Source: Streptomyces vilmorinianum
GTDB lineage: Bacteria > Actinomycetota > Actinomycetes > Streptomycetales > Streptomycetaceae
Length of the DNA stretch: 64,000 bases
Assembly (NCBI RefSeq): GCF_005517195.1
Contig: NZ_CP040244.1
Location: forward strand, 1,568,001-1,632,000
Direction of reading: 5' to 3'
A program made the position numbers and the translations under genes. Positions 42,552-51,856 of this stretch are shown here, in pieces; within the stretch, counting starts at the first letter, position 1, and the number at the start of each line of letters is the position of its first letter. The notes below the pieces were generated by a model, which was not told the DNA's origin, searched no databases, and was given only the letters and a program-made list of their open reading frames with translations.

Positions 42552-44183
42552 CTACGGCCAGCGCACGGTCGTGGGCGGCCGGCCGTCGTCCGTCACCTGG
42601 AGACGCGGGCCCTCACCGGTCGCCGCCACCTGGACCGTGATCGCCGTGACGCCCGCCCGGCGGTGGGCCGCCGCCAGCGCGCCGCGCAGGGCGGCCAGGA
42701 GCCGGTCGGCGTCGGCGCCGTCGATCAGCGCGTCGACCGCGCCGGAGAAGTGGACCGAGGGCTGGAAGCCCAGCAGCGCCGCCGCGCCGGCCGTCTCGCG
42801 CAGCACCCGCCCCCGGAAGGAGGCCGGCGCGTCCGCGGGCGGCTGCTGGAGGGCGAAGATGGCCGTCCGTACCTCCTGGATCGTGGAGTCCAGCTCGTCC
42901 ACCGCCCGCCCGAGCAGCGCGTTCTCGTCGGACGGGTCCTCGGCCCGCCGCCGGGTCGACTCCAGCATCATCTCGGTGGCGAAGAGCCGCTGGACGACGA
43001 GGTCGTGCAGATCACGCGCGATCCGGTCGCGGTCCTCGTACACCGCCAGCCGCTCCCGGTCGTGCCGCGCGTCCGCGAGGACCAGGGCGAGCGCCGCCTG
43101 GGAGGCGAACTGCGAGGCGAGTAGCCGGTCCACCGCCGTGTACGGGCGCCCGCCGCGCCGCCGGGGGAGGGCGAGGGTGCCGATGAGCTGACCGCCGCTC
43201 TGCAGCGGCAGCATCATCGAGGGCCCGAACCGTGACCTCACAGGGGTCGTCATCCGCGGATCGGTGGCCGAGTCCTCGACGAAGACCGGTTGCCCGCCGA
43301 GCAGTTGCTCCAGGACGGGCGATCCCGGCGCGATCGTCGTGCCGACGAGGTCGCCCGGGTCGTCCACCGTCGAGGCCGCCACGATCTCCATCCCGCCCTC
43401 CGGGGTGGGCTGCAGGACGACCCCGGCCGAGGCGTCGGCGAGCAGCCGCGCCCGCTCGGCGACCGTCATCAGCGCGTCGGCCGCCGGCTCTCCGGTGAGC
43501 AGGGCCGTCGTGACCGCCGCCGCGCCCTCGATCCAGCGCTCGCGCTGCCGGGCCGTCTCGTACAGCCGGGCGTTGCCGATGGCGATCCCGGCCTGCGAGG
43601 CGAGGACGCGCAGCAGGGCCTCGTCCTCCTCGGTGAACGGGCCGCCGTGCTTCTCGGTGAGGTACAGGTTGCCGAACACCTCGGTGTGGACGCGGATCGG
43701 GACGCCGAGGAAGGAGCGCATCGGGGGATGGCCCTCCGGGACCCCGCCGGAGCGCGGATCGGCCGTCAGGTCGTCGAGCCGCAGTGGCCGCGGGTCCCGG
43801 ACGAGGACGCCGAGGAGCCCGGTGCGGCCGTCGGGGAGGCGGGGGATCCGCTGCCGCTCGGCCTCGGTCATCCCGGCGGTGAACAGCTCGGTGAGCCGGT
43901 GGCGCTCGGGGTCGACGACCCCGAGCGCCCCGTAGCGGGCCCCGGTCAGTTCGGCCGCGGAGTCCACGATGTGCTGGAGCGTGGTCCGCAGTTCGAGGTC
44001 GGTGCCGACGCTCAGGACCGCTTCGAGCAGCATCGGCAGGCGCGGAGCCGGGTCCTCGGCCGGGTCCCCTGCCGGCTCCTCGGCCGGGTCCCCTGCCGGG
44101 TCCCCTGCCGGCTCCTCGGCCGGGTCCCCTGCCGGGTCCTCCGCCGGTTCGCCGGCCGGTCCGCCCTGGTCCATGAGTGGCAT
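42552..44183 (-). CDS. GAF-domain histidine kinase with degenerate ATPase
   Basis: The 543-residue protein begins with an acidic (Glu/Asp-Pro-Ala-Gly) repeat (residues 10-45). It has two GAF domains (about 55-205: ELTGARYGALGVVDPERHRL; and about 220-370). A DevS/NarX-type dimerisation domain with phospho-acceptor His393 in RIARDLHDLVVQRL follows. The final ATPase domain is poor: the expected Asn-rich N-box reads RGALAAAHRRAG, and the chain ends just after LQVTDDGRPP, so the later glycine boxes are missing. It may be unable to bind ATP and act as a sensor or phosphatase partner. ATG at 44183 avoids overlap with mbl. It lies between mbl and the NarK-like gene on one strand. Confidence 0.85.
   Translation of the reverse strand: MPLMDQGGPAGEPAEDPAGDPAEEPAGDPAGDPAEEPAGDPAEDPAPRLPMLLEAVLSVGTDLELRTTLQHIVDSAAELTGARYGALGVVDPERHRLTELFTAGMTEAERQRIPRLPDGRTGLLGVLVRDPRPLRLDDLTADPRSGGVPEGHPPMRSFLGVPIRVHTEVFGNLYLTEKHGGPFTEEDEALLRVLASQAGIAIGNARLYETARQRERWIEGAAAVTTALLTGEPAADALMTVAERARLLADASAGVVLQPTPEGGMEIVAASTVDDPGDLVGTTIAPGSPVLEQLLGGQPVFVEDSATDPRMTTPVRSRFGPSMMLPLQSGGQLIGTLALPRRRGGRPYTAVDRLLASQFASQAALALVLADARHDRERLAVYEDRDRIARDLHDLVVQRLFATEMMLESTRRRAEDPSDENALLGRAVDELDSTIQEVRTAIFALQQPPADAPASFRGRVLRETAGAAALLGFQPSVHFSGAVDALIDGADADRLLAALRGALAAAHRRAGVTAITVQVAATGEGPRLQVTDDGRPPTTVRWP
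44050..44155 (-). repeat. Tandem coding repeat, Asp/Glu-Pro-Ala units
   Basis: Degenerate 12/24-bp units built from GCCGGGTCCCCT and GCCGGCTCCTCG repeat about nine times, in frame, at the start of the histidine kinase. They encode a disordered acidic leader that may vary in length between strains. Confidence 0.85.
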
Positions 44184-44224
44184 GGGCTCATTGTCGTACA
44201 AAGCGGGAGACAGTGACCGTACCG

Positions 44225-45268
44225 TCACTCGGCCTCGGCCAGCGGGTCGAGGACCATCGGCTGGATCTTGCCCTCCAGCATCGCGCCGAGCCCGAGGATC
44301 GCGCACACGTCCGGCCGTTCGGCGATGTGCACCGGCATCCCGGTCGCCTCGCGCAGCATCTGGTCGAGCCCCGGCAGCAGCGCGCTGCCGCCGACCATCA
44401 TGATGCCGCGCTCTGCGAGGTCCGCCACGAGGTCGGGCGGGCAGTCGCGCAGGATCTTGCCGATGCCGTCGAGGACGGCGGTCAGCGGGGTGTGGATCGC
44501 CTCGCGTACGGCGGCGGTCTCGACGGTCACCGAGCGGGCGAGGCCCGTGGCCACGTCCCGGCCGTGGATCTCTGTCGAGGTCGGGCCATGGGGGGTCAGA
44601 CCGTTGCCGCTGAGGGCGAGTTGCAGCGGGCGCACGGACTGGCTGGGCAGCATCAGCTCGTGCTGGTGGCGCAGGTGCTGGATGACCGCGTGGTCGATCG
44701 CGTCACCGCCCACCGGGATCCGCTCGGCGGTGACGATGGAACCCAGCGAGAGCACGGCGACCTGGGTGGTCGCCGCCCCGCAGACCATGATCATGGTGGC
44801 GGTGGGCTGCTCGACGGGGAGTCCGCAGCCCACGGCCGCGGCGATCAGGGTGTCGACCAGCTCGACCCGCCGGGCGCCGAGCCCGACGAGGGTCTCGACG
44901 GCGGCGCGCTGGGCGAGCGGGTCGCTGTCGTGCGGGGTGCACGCGGCGGCCCGCAGCCGGGGCTTGCGGCGCAGCTGGCGGCGGAGCTTCTCGCCGAGGA
45001 GGTGACGGAGCATCCGCTGGGCCATCTCGATGTCGACGACGGTGCCGCCGGAGACGGGGCGGGCGACCCGGATGTAGTCGGGCGTGCGGCCGGTCATCTT
45101 CTCGGCCAGCGCACCGACGGCGATCAGTGCGCCGGTACGGGTGTTCACGGCGGCGACGCTGGGCTCGTCGACGACGAGCCCGGCGCCCTTGACGAAGACC
45201 CGGGTGCGGGCGGCGCCCAGGTCGACGGCGAGATGGCAACGGCGCAGCTGCTCAAGACTGACGGTCAC
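44225..45268 (-). CDS. mbl: Mbl/MreB-like bacterial actin
   Basis: This 347-residue actin-fold ATPase has phosphate-1 loop HLAVDLGAARTRVFVKG (residues about 11-27), connecting region RVARPVSGGTVVDIEMAQRM, phosphate-2 IMVCGAATTQVAVLSLGSIV, and adenosine loop RGIMMVGGSALLPGLDQML. Streptomyces carry MreB plus the shorter Mbl, which localise to spore septa and strengthen the spore wall. The VVTVSLEQL N-terminus and weak active-site conservation (A-A instead of G-T in the first loop) suit Mbl. The GTG at 45268 is preceded by GGAGGATCT. It is first in a likely mbl-kinase-NarK transcript. Confidence 0.85.
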   Translation of the reverse strand: MTVSLEQLRRCHLAVDLGAARTRVFVKGAGLVVDEPSVAAVNTRTGALIAVGALAEKMTGRTPDYIRVARPVSGGTVVDIEMAQRMLRHLLGEKLRRQLRRKPRLRAAACTPHDSDPLAQRAAVETLVGLGARRVELVDTLIAAAVGCGLPVEQPTATMIMVCGAATTQVAVLSLGSIVTAERIPVGGDAIDHAVIQHLRHQHELMLPSQSVRPLQLALSGNGLTPHGPTSTEIHGRDVATGLARSVTVETAAVREAIHTPLTAVLDGIGKILRDCPPDLVADLAERGIMMVGGSALLPGLDQMLREATGMPVHIAERPDVCAILGLGAMLEGKIQPMVLDPLAEAE

Positions 45269-45464
45269 GACAGATCCTCCGGAGTGCGGTGCTGGCACGG
45301 AGCGAGGTGGTACGCGGTTCTGCTTCGGCGTTCTGTTCGCATCGTGCGACCGGCTCCGGCGTGGCGCGCGCTGGGCTGAGCCGCCCGGGGGTGCCGTCGG
45401 GCCGCCCGGGGGAGCCGCCTGCCTGACGCCGGGTCAGCGCGGGCCGGTGCGCTCCGGGTCCCGT

Positions 45465-46031
45465 TCAGAGCAGGCGCTGCAGCAGGCCCCAGGTGAACTC
45501 GGCGGCGCGCGGGGTGCCGTCGGGAAGGGTGAAGTCCAGGCGCAGCCGGGTGGGCGCGCTGCCGTCGCGCGGACGGGCCGGCGGGAAGGCGTTGCCGACC
45601 TCGGCGACCGTGCAGCTCCAGGGCCGCAGGTCGGCCTCGGTGCGCAGTTCGGGCACGGGGGAGCCGGGCGCGCGGACCAGTCCCCTGCCCCACACGTCGG
45701 GGCGCGTGCGGCTGCCGAGGGGGCCCACGAGGACCTCCCAGCGCAGGTCCGGCCAGAGGGCCAGCTCCCATTGGAGGATCTCGGAGTCGTACGCCTCGAC
45801 CCTGCGGCGCGCCACGGGCTCGCCGAGCACCGAGCGGTAGCGGGCGAGTTCGCCACGGCCCCCGCGGCCGTGCGCCCACGCCTGCCAGCGCCGGTTCGCC
45901 TCGCGCATCTCGGTCCGGGTGGCTCCCAGTTCGCGTACGGCCGCCTCGACCAGATCCGGTTGGTGGTCGGCCATCCGGCGGAGCAGGACGAGCTGGAACT
46001 CACGTGGCCCGAAAGGATCGGCTGAGGTCAT
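45465..46031 (-). CDS. Conserved hypothetical protein (188 aa)
   Basis: This soluble protein starts at the ATG at 46031 ([20 protein letters not shown]). The N-terminal half is helical ([20 protein letters not shown]) and the C-terminal half is beta-rich with several Trp ([36 protein letters not shown]). It has no signal peptide, membrane segment or catalytic motif. I do not recognise a named family. It is divergent from the zinc-ribbon protein gene with 122 bp between. The gap 45269-45464 shows no gene. Confidence 0.65.
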   Translation of the reverse strand: MTSADPFGPREFQLVLLRRMADHQPDLVEAAVRELGATRTEMREANRRWQAWAHGRGGRGELARYRSVLGEPVARRRVEAYDSEILQWELALWPDLRWEVLVGPLGSRTRPDVWGRGLVRAPGSPVPELRTEADLRPWSCTVAEVGNAFPPARPRDGSAPTRLRLDFTLPDGTPRAAEFTWGLLQRLL

Positions 46032-46153
46032 GCGCCCATCCTGCCCGAAGCGGGAGAATCGCGACGACACGCCGCCGACCTGGGGTTTCCTCACAGGATC
46101 CTCACGTCGACGGCTACCTCAGTTGTCCACAGGAGACGTAGCCTGCGGGCGCC

Positions 46154-47071
46154 ATGGACTACTGCCACCAGTGCCGACGGCATCTCAACGGCGCCCTCGC
46201 CTGTGCCGGGTGCGGAACCCCCGTCGAGGAGCTGCGGTACGAATCCCCCCGCGCGTACGAATCCCCCCGCGCGACGGCGTACGCGACCCCACCCGCGGCC
46301 CCACCCGCGACCGTGTACGCGACCGAGGTGGTGGCCGAAGCCGTGCCTGCGGCCGCTGCCGTGCCTGCCGCCGCGGTCGTGCCCGAGCCCGAGGTCGTGC
46401 CCGAGTACGTCTACGAACTGGATCCGCTCGAGCCCGCGCGCCCGGCCCGGGGCGGCCGTCGTGCCGCCCGGGGGCGGGACGGGGACGCCGGGCCTGTCCC
46501 GTCGGGGCGGGCCGCCGCGCGCAAGGGCCGCCGGGCGCGCAGCCGCAAGGGGCGCGGGGTGCTGGTCGGCACGCTGGGGGTCGTTCTCGCGGCCGGGGCG
46601 CTGAGCCTGGCGCAGCTGGCCCTCGAGCCGCCGGCCGAGGGCGGGGCCGCCACGGCCGTGGAGGAGGAAGACGTCGTCGAGACCTCGCTGCCGCCGGTGC
46701 CCTCGGAGAGCGCCACGCCGCCGGACGGGCCGAGCCCGGTCGACGAGCCGGCCTCGGAGTCCCCGACGGCCACGCGCGCCGCGACGTCCGGGGGCTCGGG
46801 GAGCGGGGGGTCGGGGAGCGGCGGTTCGGGCAGTGGAGGCTCGGGGAGCGGTGGCTCTCAGGGCTCCGGTGGTGGGCCGCCGGGGCCGTCGAGCGACACC
46901 GCGCCGTCCGGCTCGCCGTCCGCGCCGGCCTCGCAGACCGGTCCCACGCCGAGCGGCACGGGCAGCGTGAGCCCCACGGCGACGGCGCCGGGCGGTTCGC
47001 CGACGGCGACCGCCCCGGCTCCCACGCCGAGCCCCACCAAGACGGCCTGCTTCCTCTGGATCTGCTGGTAG
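46154..47071 (+). CDS. Zinc-ribbon membrane protein with Ser/Gly/Thr-rich outer domain
   Basis: The 305-residue protein has an N-terminal zinc ribbon with Cys4, Cys7, Cys17 and Cys20 (YCHQC...CAGC). A cytoplasmic Ala/Pro/Val-rich region with many basic residues follows, then one membrane helix (GVLVGTLGVVLAAGALSLAQ, about 136-155). A long extracytoplasmic tail has a GSGGS repeat (46793-46858) and Pro/Ser/Thr-rich sequence, finishing with the odd hydrophobic terminus CFLWICW. The topology places the ribbon inside and the tail outside. The function is unknown; the C-terminal peptide looks purposeful, perhaps for membrane reinsertion, disulphide formation or recognition. Confidence 0.75.
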   Translation: MDYCHQCRRHLNGALACAGCGTPVEELRYESPRAYESPRATAYATPPAAPPATVYATEVVAEAVPAAAAVPAAAVVPEPEVVPEYVYELDPLEPARPARGGRRAARGRDGDAGPVPSGRAAARKGRRARSRKGRGVLVGTLGVVLAAGALSLAQLALEPPAEGGAATAVEEEDVVETSLPPVPSESATPPDGPSPVDEPASESPTATRAATSGGSGSGGSGSGGSGSGGSGSGGSQGSGGGPPGPSSDTAPSGSPSAPASQTGPTPSGTGSVSPTATAPGGSPTATAPAPTPSPTKTACFLWICW

Positions 47072-47123
47072 GCGCAGGCGCAGGCGCAGGCCTAGGCGGG
47101 CCGGTCTCGCGGTGCGGCGGACG

Positions 47124-47567
47124 CTACAGCGCGTCCTCGCCCAGCATCCGCTTCAGCAGGTCCCGCAGCAGCGTGCGCTCGACCTCCGTGAGCTGCCCGA
47201 GCGGCTCGCGCGCGAAGTCCAGCGACTCCCGCAGCCGGCGGGCGGTGTCCAGACCTTCCGGGGTGGGCGCGGCCAGCTTGACGCGCCGGTCGGCCGGGTC
47301 GGGGCGTCTCTCCACCAGACCGCGCGATTCGAGGCGGTCCACGATCCCGGTGACGTTCGACGGCTCGCACTTGAGCTTCTGGGCGATCCTGCGCATGGGG
47401 ACCGGCTCCAGGGAGAGCAGTCCGAGGACCCGGGCCTGGGCGCCGGTCAGCGCGTGCTCCGCGGCCGCCTGCTCGTACTCCTGGTGGTACCGCGACACGA
47501 CCGTGCCGATCAGCTCGACGACTTCGAGGGTCAGGGGGTCTGTGCGTGAGATGGCCATGGGCTTCAT
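47124..47567 (-). CDS. MarR-family transcriptional regulator
   Basis: This 147-residue winged-helix repressor has VSRYHQEYEQAAAEHALTGA as its dimerisation helix, the recognition helix CEPSNVTGIVDRLESRGL, and a wing at RRPDPADRRVKLAAPT. One cysteine (Cys in LKCEPSN) sits at the start of the recognition region. ATG at 47567 is given; a second in-frame ATG at 47558 is possible, and neither has a ribosome site. It is divergent from an MDR reductase with overlapping promoters and a dyad between, so it probably represses both. The ligand is likely a phenolic or quinone-like electrophile. Confidence 0.88.
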   Translation of the reverse strand: MKPMAISRTDPLTLEVVELIGTVVSRYHQEYEQAAAEHALTGAQARVLGLLSLEPVPMRRIAQKLKCEPSNVTGIVDRLESRGLVERRPDPADRRVKLAAPTPEGLDTARRLRESLDFAREPLGQLTEVERTLLRDLLKRMLGEDAL

Positions 47568-47576
47568 CGTACCCAG

Positions 47577-47630
47577 ATACTTGACAACATGAAATATCCA
47601 GAGGCATGGTTGTTTCAGGTAATGAAGTAT
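47577..47630. promoter_or_regulatory. Overlapping divergent promoters and MarR dyad
   Basis: A plus-strand -35 TTGACA (47581-47586) and -10 CATGGT (47605-47610) drive the reductase gene. The same DNA forms a dyad, TTGACAACATG with CATGGTTGTTTCA, flanked by ATACTT (47577) and AAGTAT (47625). A dimer bound here would block both directions. It is distinctly A/T-rich against its surroundings. Confidence 0.6.
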
Positions 47631-47676
47631 TGCCTGACTGAAGTTTTCTCAGCCTGAATCCCAGGAGGCCGTGCAG

Positions 47677-48696
47677 ATGTCCGTACTTCCCGCGTCCAGC
47701 CGTGAGTGGCACCTCGTCGCCCGTCCGCACGGCTGGCCCACCCCGGCGGACTTCGCCCTCCGTGAGACCCCCGTCACCGAGCCGGCCGAGGGCCGCATCC
47801 TGGTGCGGAACCTTCACTTCTCCGTCGACCCGTACATGCGCGGCCGGATGAACGACGTGAAGTCGTACGTCCCGCCGTTCAAGCTCGACCACCCCATGGA
47901 CGGCGGCGCGGTCGGCGAGGTCGTCGCGTCCAACGCGGAGGGCTTCGCCGTCGGCGACCACGTCCTGCACGGCCTCGGCTGGCGCGAGTACGCCGACGTC
48001 CCGGCCCAGCACGCCACCAAGGTCGACCCGGACCTGGCCCCCCTCTCCAGCTACCTCGGCGTGCTGGGCATGACGGGCCTCACCGCCTACGCCGGCCTCT
48101 TCGAGGTCGCCTCCTTCAAGGAGGGCGACGCCGTCTTCGTCTCCGGCGCGGCCGGCGCCGTCGGCAGCCAGGTCGGCCAGATGGCGAAGCTCAAGGGCGC
48201 CTCCCGGGTCATCGGTTCCGCCGGCTCCGACGAGAAGGTCAAGCTCCTGGTCGAGGAGTACGGCTTCGACGCCGCCTTCAACTACAAGAACGGCCCGGTC
48301 AAGGACCAGCTGCGCGAGGCCGCCCCGGACGGCATCGACGTCTACTTCGACAACGTCGGCGGGGACCACCTCGAAGCCGCGATCTCCTCGCTCAACGTGC
48401 ACGGCCGCGCCACCATATGCGGCATGATCGCGCAGTACAACGACACGGAGCCGGTGCCCGGCCCGCGCAACATGGCCATGATCATCGGCAAGCGGCTGCG
48501 CCTCCAGGGCGTCCTCGTCGGCGACCACTACGGCCTGCAGCCGCAGTTCGTCCAGGAGGTCGGCGGCTGGCTGCGCTCCGGCGAGCTCAAGTACAACGAG
48601 ACCCGTGTCGAGGGCATCGAGAACGGCGTGGAGGCCTTCCTCGGCCTGCTCCGCGGGGACAACACCGGAAAGATGATCGTTTCGGTGACCGGCTAG
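47677..48696 (+). CDS. NADP-dependent MDR reductase (curcumin/prostaglandin reductase-like)
   Basis: This 339-residue zinc-independent MDR enzyme of the PTGR/CurA/leukotriene-B4-dehydrogenase branch has the conserved N-terminus VLVRNLHFSVDPYMRGRMND-like segment (residues about 46-66), LGVLGMTGLTAYAGL, and the NADPH site VFVSGAAGAVGSQVGQMAK. It also has FDNVGGDHLEAAISSLN. It reduces alpha,beta-unsaturated ketones and thus detoxifies electrophiles. ATG at 47677 is 8 nt after AGGAGG; a GTG at 47671 is too close. It is divergent from the MarR gene and upstream of an Ohr gene in the same direction. Confidence 0.92.
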   Translation: MSVLPASSREWHLVARPHGWPTPADFALRETPVTEPAEGRILVRNLHFSVDPYMRGRMNDVKSYVPPFKLDHPMDGGAVGEVVASNAEGFAVGDHVLHGLGWREYADVPAQHATKVDPDLAPLSSYLGVLGMTGLTAYAGLFEVASFKEGDAVFVSGAAGAVGSQVGQMAKLKGASRVIGSAGSDEKVKLLVEEYGFDAAFNYKNGPVKDQLREAAPDGIDVYFDNVGGDHLEAAISSLNVHGRATICGMIAQYNDTEPVPGPRNMAMIIGKRLRLQGVLVGDHYGLQPQFVQEVGGWLRSGELKYNETRVEGIENGVEAFLGLLRGDNTGKMIVSVTG

Positions 48697-48759
48697 TCTT
48701 CCCTCAGCCGTCGCGATCGTGGGCGCGAGTCGCGGCGAACCAGCAGAAGGAAGACCCGC

Positions 48760-49182
<423 letters not shown>

Positions 49183-49202
49183 TTTTGCGCGTACGCTGGT
49201 GG

Positions 49203-49236
49203 AGGGCCGCACCCCGACCGACCGGGGTGCGGCCCT
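49203..49236. terminator. Strong bidirectional terminator
   Basis: AGGGCCGCACCCCG pairs with its complement CGGGGTGCGGCCCT across a short loop, between convergent ohr and M14 peptidase genes. Confidence 0.9.
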
Positions 49237-49251
49237 CTTCGCGTGGAGCCG

Positions 49252-51756
49252 CTACCGGGCCAGCAGCGCCCGCCCGACCTGCGCGAACGCCCCCTTCGGA
49301 TGATCACGGAACAGCGGCTCCGTACCGAACAGGACCACCGGCACACCCCCGGCCGCCGTCCCGCTGACCACCGACGCCTGACCGGCCGCGTCCGCCGGGC
49401 CACCCCGGCCCTCCGGACCCGCCGCCCGCCAGTGCCCGGAGACCAGCGGATCGGCCGCCGCGTACGACTGCTCGGCCCGCACCCCCGCCCCCAGCTCCGT
49501 GAACCACATCGGTGAGTAGACGAAGGTGTGCCCCGGGGCGCCGCCGGTGAGCGCGCCGCCCGCGTTGCGGACCGCGACCACCCCGTTCGCGTCCCCGTTG
49601 CCCTCGACCGCCGTCGCCGGGATCAGCCCCGCCGCCGTGTTGAAGGCCGCGCCCGCCGCACCGATGCCCACGACCCCGGCACCGCTCGCGCCGAACGCCT
49701 CCCGCGCGGCCGGGGTGAGCTGCCCGTAATCAAGCCCCCGGGACACGAAGAGCACGTCGACGGCTGACCAGTCGAAGCCCGCGTTCAGGACCTGCGCCGA
49801 CACCGGCACCACCTCGAAGCCCATCTCACGCAGCGCGAACAGCTCACCCGCCGACACCGAGGCCGCCACCCGGGTCCGCTCGAGAGGAGCCGTCCCCCGC
49901 TGCCAGGTGGCCCGGAACACCACCCCGTACCGCTCCGCGAGCACCCGGGCCAGGGCCCGCGCCGAGCCGGGCACGACCGCCGCGCCGTCCTCCGTACGGC
50001 GCACCTTCACCCCCTGCGCGAGCAGCGCGTTGACCGCAGCGAGCTCCTTCGGGTCGTCGAGCCGCAGCAGCAGGTCCCCGAACGGCGCGACCCGGCCCGT
50101 CGGGGAGGCGGCATGGACCGTCCGCACCACGCGCGGCACCGGACCGCCGCTCACCTTCTCCACCGTCGCGCCCCACAGCAGCCCCAGGCTCCAGCCCGAG
50201 ATGTCGTACATCGTCGACACGTCCGCGCTGATGTCCCGGCCCTCCGCCAGGATCACGTTCGCGATCCCGCGCTTCGGCTGACGCATGTCGACGACGTACG
50301 AGCCGTCGGCGGCCTGCCCCACCCGTACGTCATTGGCGACCAGATGGTCGACGAGCCGCCCCGCCGCCACCGTGGACCTCTGCGAGCGCCCCGCCGGAAT
50401 CACGTACGCGCGCGGGAAGGCCGTCGTGTAGACGTCCTCCGGACCGATCCCCGGCACCCCCGGCACGGTCTCCTCCGAGACCGGCCGCTGCGCCTCGCCC
50501 GCCGCGCCCCGCCGGAACGTCTCGATCTGGTCGGCGATCACCGACGCGCGACGCGTGTACGTGTAGTCGAGCGTCGCCCGCATCGCCGCGCCCGCGATGT
50601 CCACGTTGATCGCGGACCTGCGGCGCAGCTCGGCCTCCGGCAGCGTGTCGTACGCGCGGTTGTTCACGGTCATCGGGAACTCGATGGTGTGCGCGGCCAC
50701 CGCGCCCTGGAAGGGCATGTACTGCGGAGTGAAGATCGGCGGCCAGTCGTCCCAGCCTTCCTCCTCGTCACGGAAGGGGATGACCGCCGGCTCGACCCCG
50801 TCCTTGTGGGGCGTGTAGCCGAGCCCGTTGACCGCCTTCTCCATGCCGAGCGCGTTGGCGTAGGAGTTCCTCAGGAACAGGTCGTACTCGTAGTTCTCGC
50901 CGTGCGGCGGGGTCGTCGGCTCGATCAGCGTGCCGTTGACGTAGCCGTGCAGATCCAGCATCACGGCCGGCTGCCGGTCGATGGCGATCCGGCGGATCGC
51001 GCGCGCCTCGGGCTGCGAGGCGGTGATGAAGTCCCGGTTGAGGTCGAAGCCGTTGGCGTTGGCGCGGGTACCGGCGATCCGGCCGTCCGGGTTGGCGGTG
51101 ACGTTCAGCAGGATCCGGGTCCTCGCGAGCAGCCCGGCCGTCTTGCCGTCGGTGGCGGTCGCGAGCTCCTCGATCAGCTCCAGGGCCGCGTCCGTGCCCT
51201 CCCACTCGTTGCCGTGGATGTTGTTGTTGATGAAGACCGGGGTCTTGTACGCGGCCTTGATCCGGGGATCCTTGGCCGCGGCGGCGGGCGCGTTCTCGAT
51301 CAGCTCGCGCATCCGCTCCTGTTCACGCGCCTCGCGGGCGCTCTCCGGGGCGGTCACCGTGACCAGATACAGCTCGTGTCCGCCCGCCGAGTGCCCGGCG
51401 ACCTCGACGCTCACCCGGTCGCCCAGCTTCTGCAGAGCGTTGAGGCGCGGGGCGAGGGAGTGGTACGGCGCGAGGCCCAGCCTGATCGACTTGTCGGCCG
51501 GGTCGACGGGCGGCACGGTCAGCTCGGTACGGCGGGGATAGCCGCCGTCCGTGCGGAGGGTCACGTCGGGCGTGAGGGAGCGGGCGGTGCGCGTGCCGGG
51601 CGCCACGGAGGCGGTGTCCCGCCCGGCTCCTTCGCGTACGGGACGGGGGTCGCGCGCCGGGCCCGGCGCGGCGCTCGCGGGCAGCGCGGAGAGGGTCAGC
51701 GCTCCGAGAAGAGCGCCGCTGACGGTGGTGATCAGGACGGTTCGGGGTCTCGCCAT
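49252..51756 (-). CDS. Secreted M14 zinc carboxypeptidase
   Basis: The 834-residue protein has a signal peptide at 1-29 (TVSGALLGALTLSALPASA). The M14 domain spans about 95-420. Zinc ligands are His181 and Glu184 in NNNIHGNEWEG and the later His in MLDLHGYVN. The substrate-binding NANGFDLNRDF and catalytic-Glu segment HTIEFPMTVNN are present. A further 400 residues without an obvious catalytic site may include a GATase-like or Ig-like domain (VPVVLFGTEPLFRDHPKGAF). It likely trims C-terminal residues from extracellular peptides. It is divergent from the EI24 gene. Confidence 0.92.
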   Translation of the reverse strand: MARPRTVLITTVSGALLGALTLSALPASAAPGPARDPRPVREGAGRDTASVAPGTRTARSLTPDVTLRTDGGYPRRTELTVPPVDPADKSIRLGLAPYHSLAPRLNALQKLGDRVSVEVAGHSAGGHELYLVTVTAPESAREAREQERMRELIENAPAAAAKDPRIKAAYKTPVFINNNIHGNEWEGTDAALELIEELATATDGKTAGLLARTRILLNVTANPDGRIAGTRANANGFDLNRDFITASQPEARAIRRIAIDRQPAVMLDLHGYVNGTLIEPTTPPHGENYEYDLFLRNSYANALGMEKAVNGLGYTPHKDGVEPAVIPFRDEEEGWDDWPPIFTPQYMPFQGAVAAHTIEFPMTVNNRAYDTLPEAELRRRSAINVDIAGAAMRATLDYTYTRRASVIADQIETFRRGAAGEAQRPVSEETVPGVPGIGPEDVYTTAFPRAYVIPAGRSQRSTVAAGRLVDHLVANDVRVGQAADGSYVVDMRQPKRGIANVILAEGRDISADVSTMYDISGWSLGLLWGATVEKVSGGPVPRVVRTVHAASPTGRVAPFGDLLLRLDDPKELAAVNALLAQGVKVRRTEDGAAVVPGSARALARVLAERYGVVFRATWQRGTAPLERTRVAASVSAGELFALREMGFEVVPVSAQVLNAGFDWSAVDVLFVSRGLDYGQLTPAAREAFGASGAGVVGIGAAGAAFNTAAGLIPATAVEGNGDANGVVAVRNAGGALTGGAPGHTFVYSPMWFTELGAGVRAEQSYAAADPLVSGHWRAAGPEGRGGPADAAGQASVVSGTAAGGVPVVLFGTEPLFRDHPKGAFAQVGRALLAR

Positions 51757-51856
51757 GCGTACGCAACCTCCGTAGGTGATCAGTACGCAGGGGTCTACCC
51801 TGTCGTGCTCCGGACAACAAGAGGGCCTCGGTTCGCCGCCCTATAGGCTGATCGGC

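Noticed and set aside
39729..43124. Plus-strand open frame over 1,100 codons across matB, the transporter and the kinase
   Set aside because: It crosses three well-supported minus-strand genes and is Arg/His/Gly-rich with no domain.
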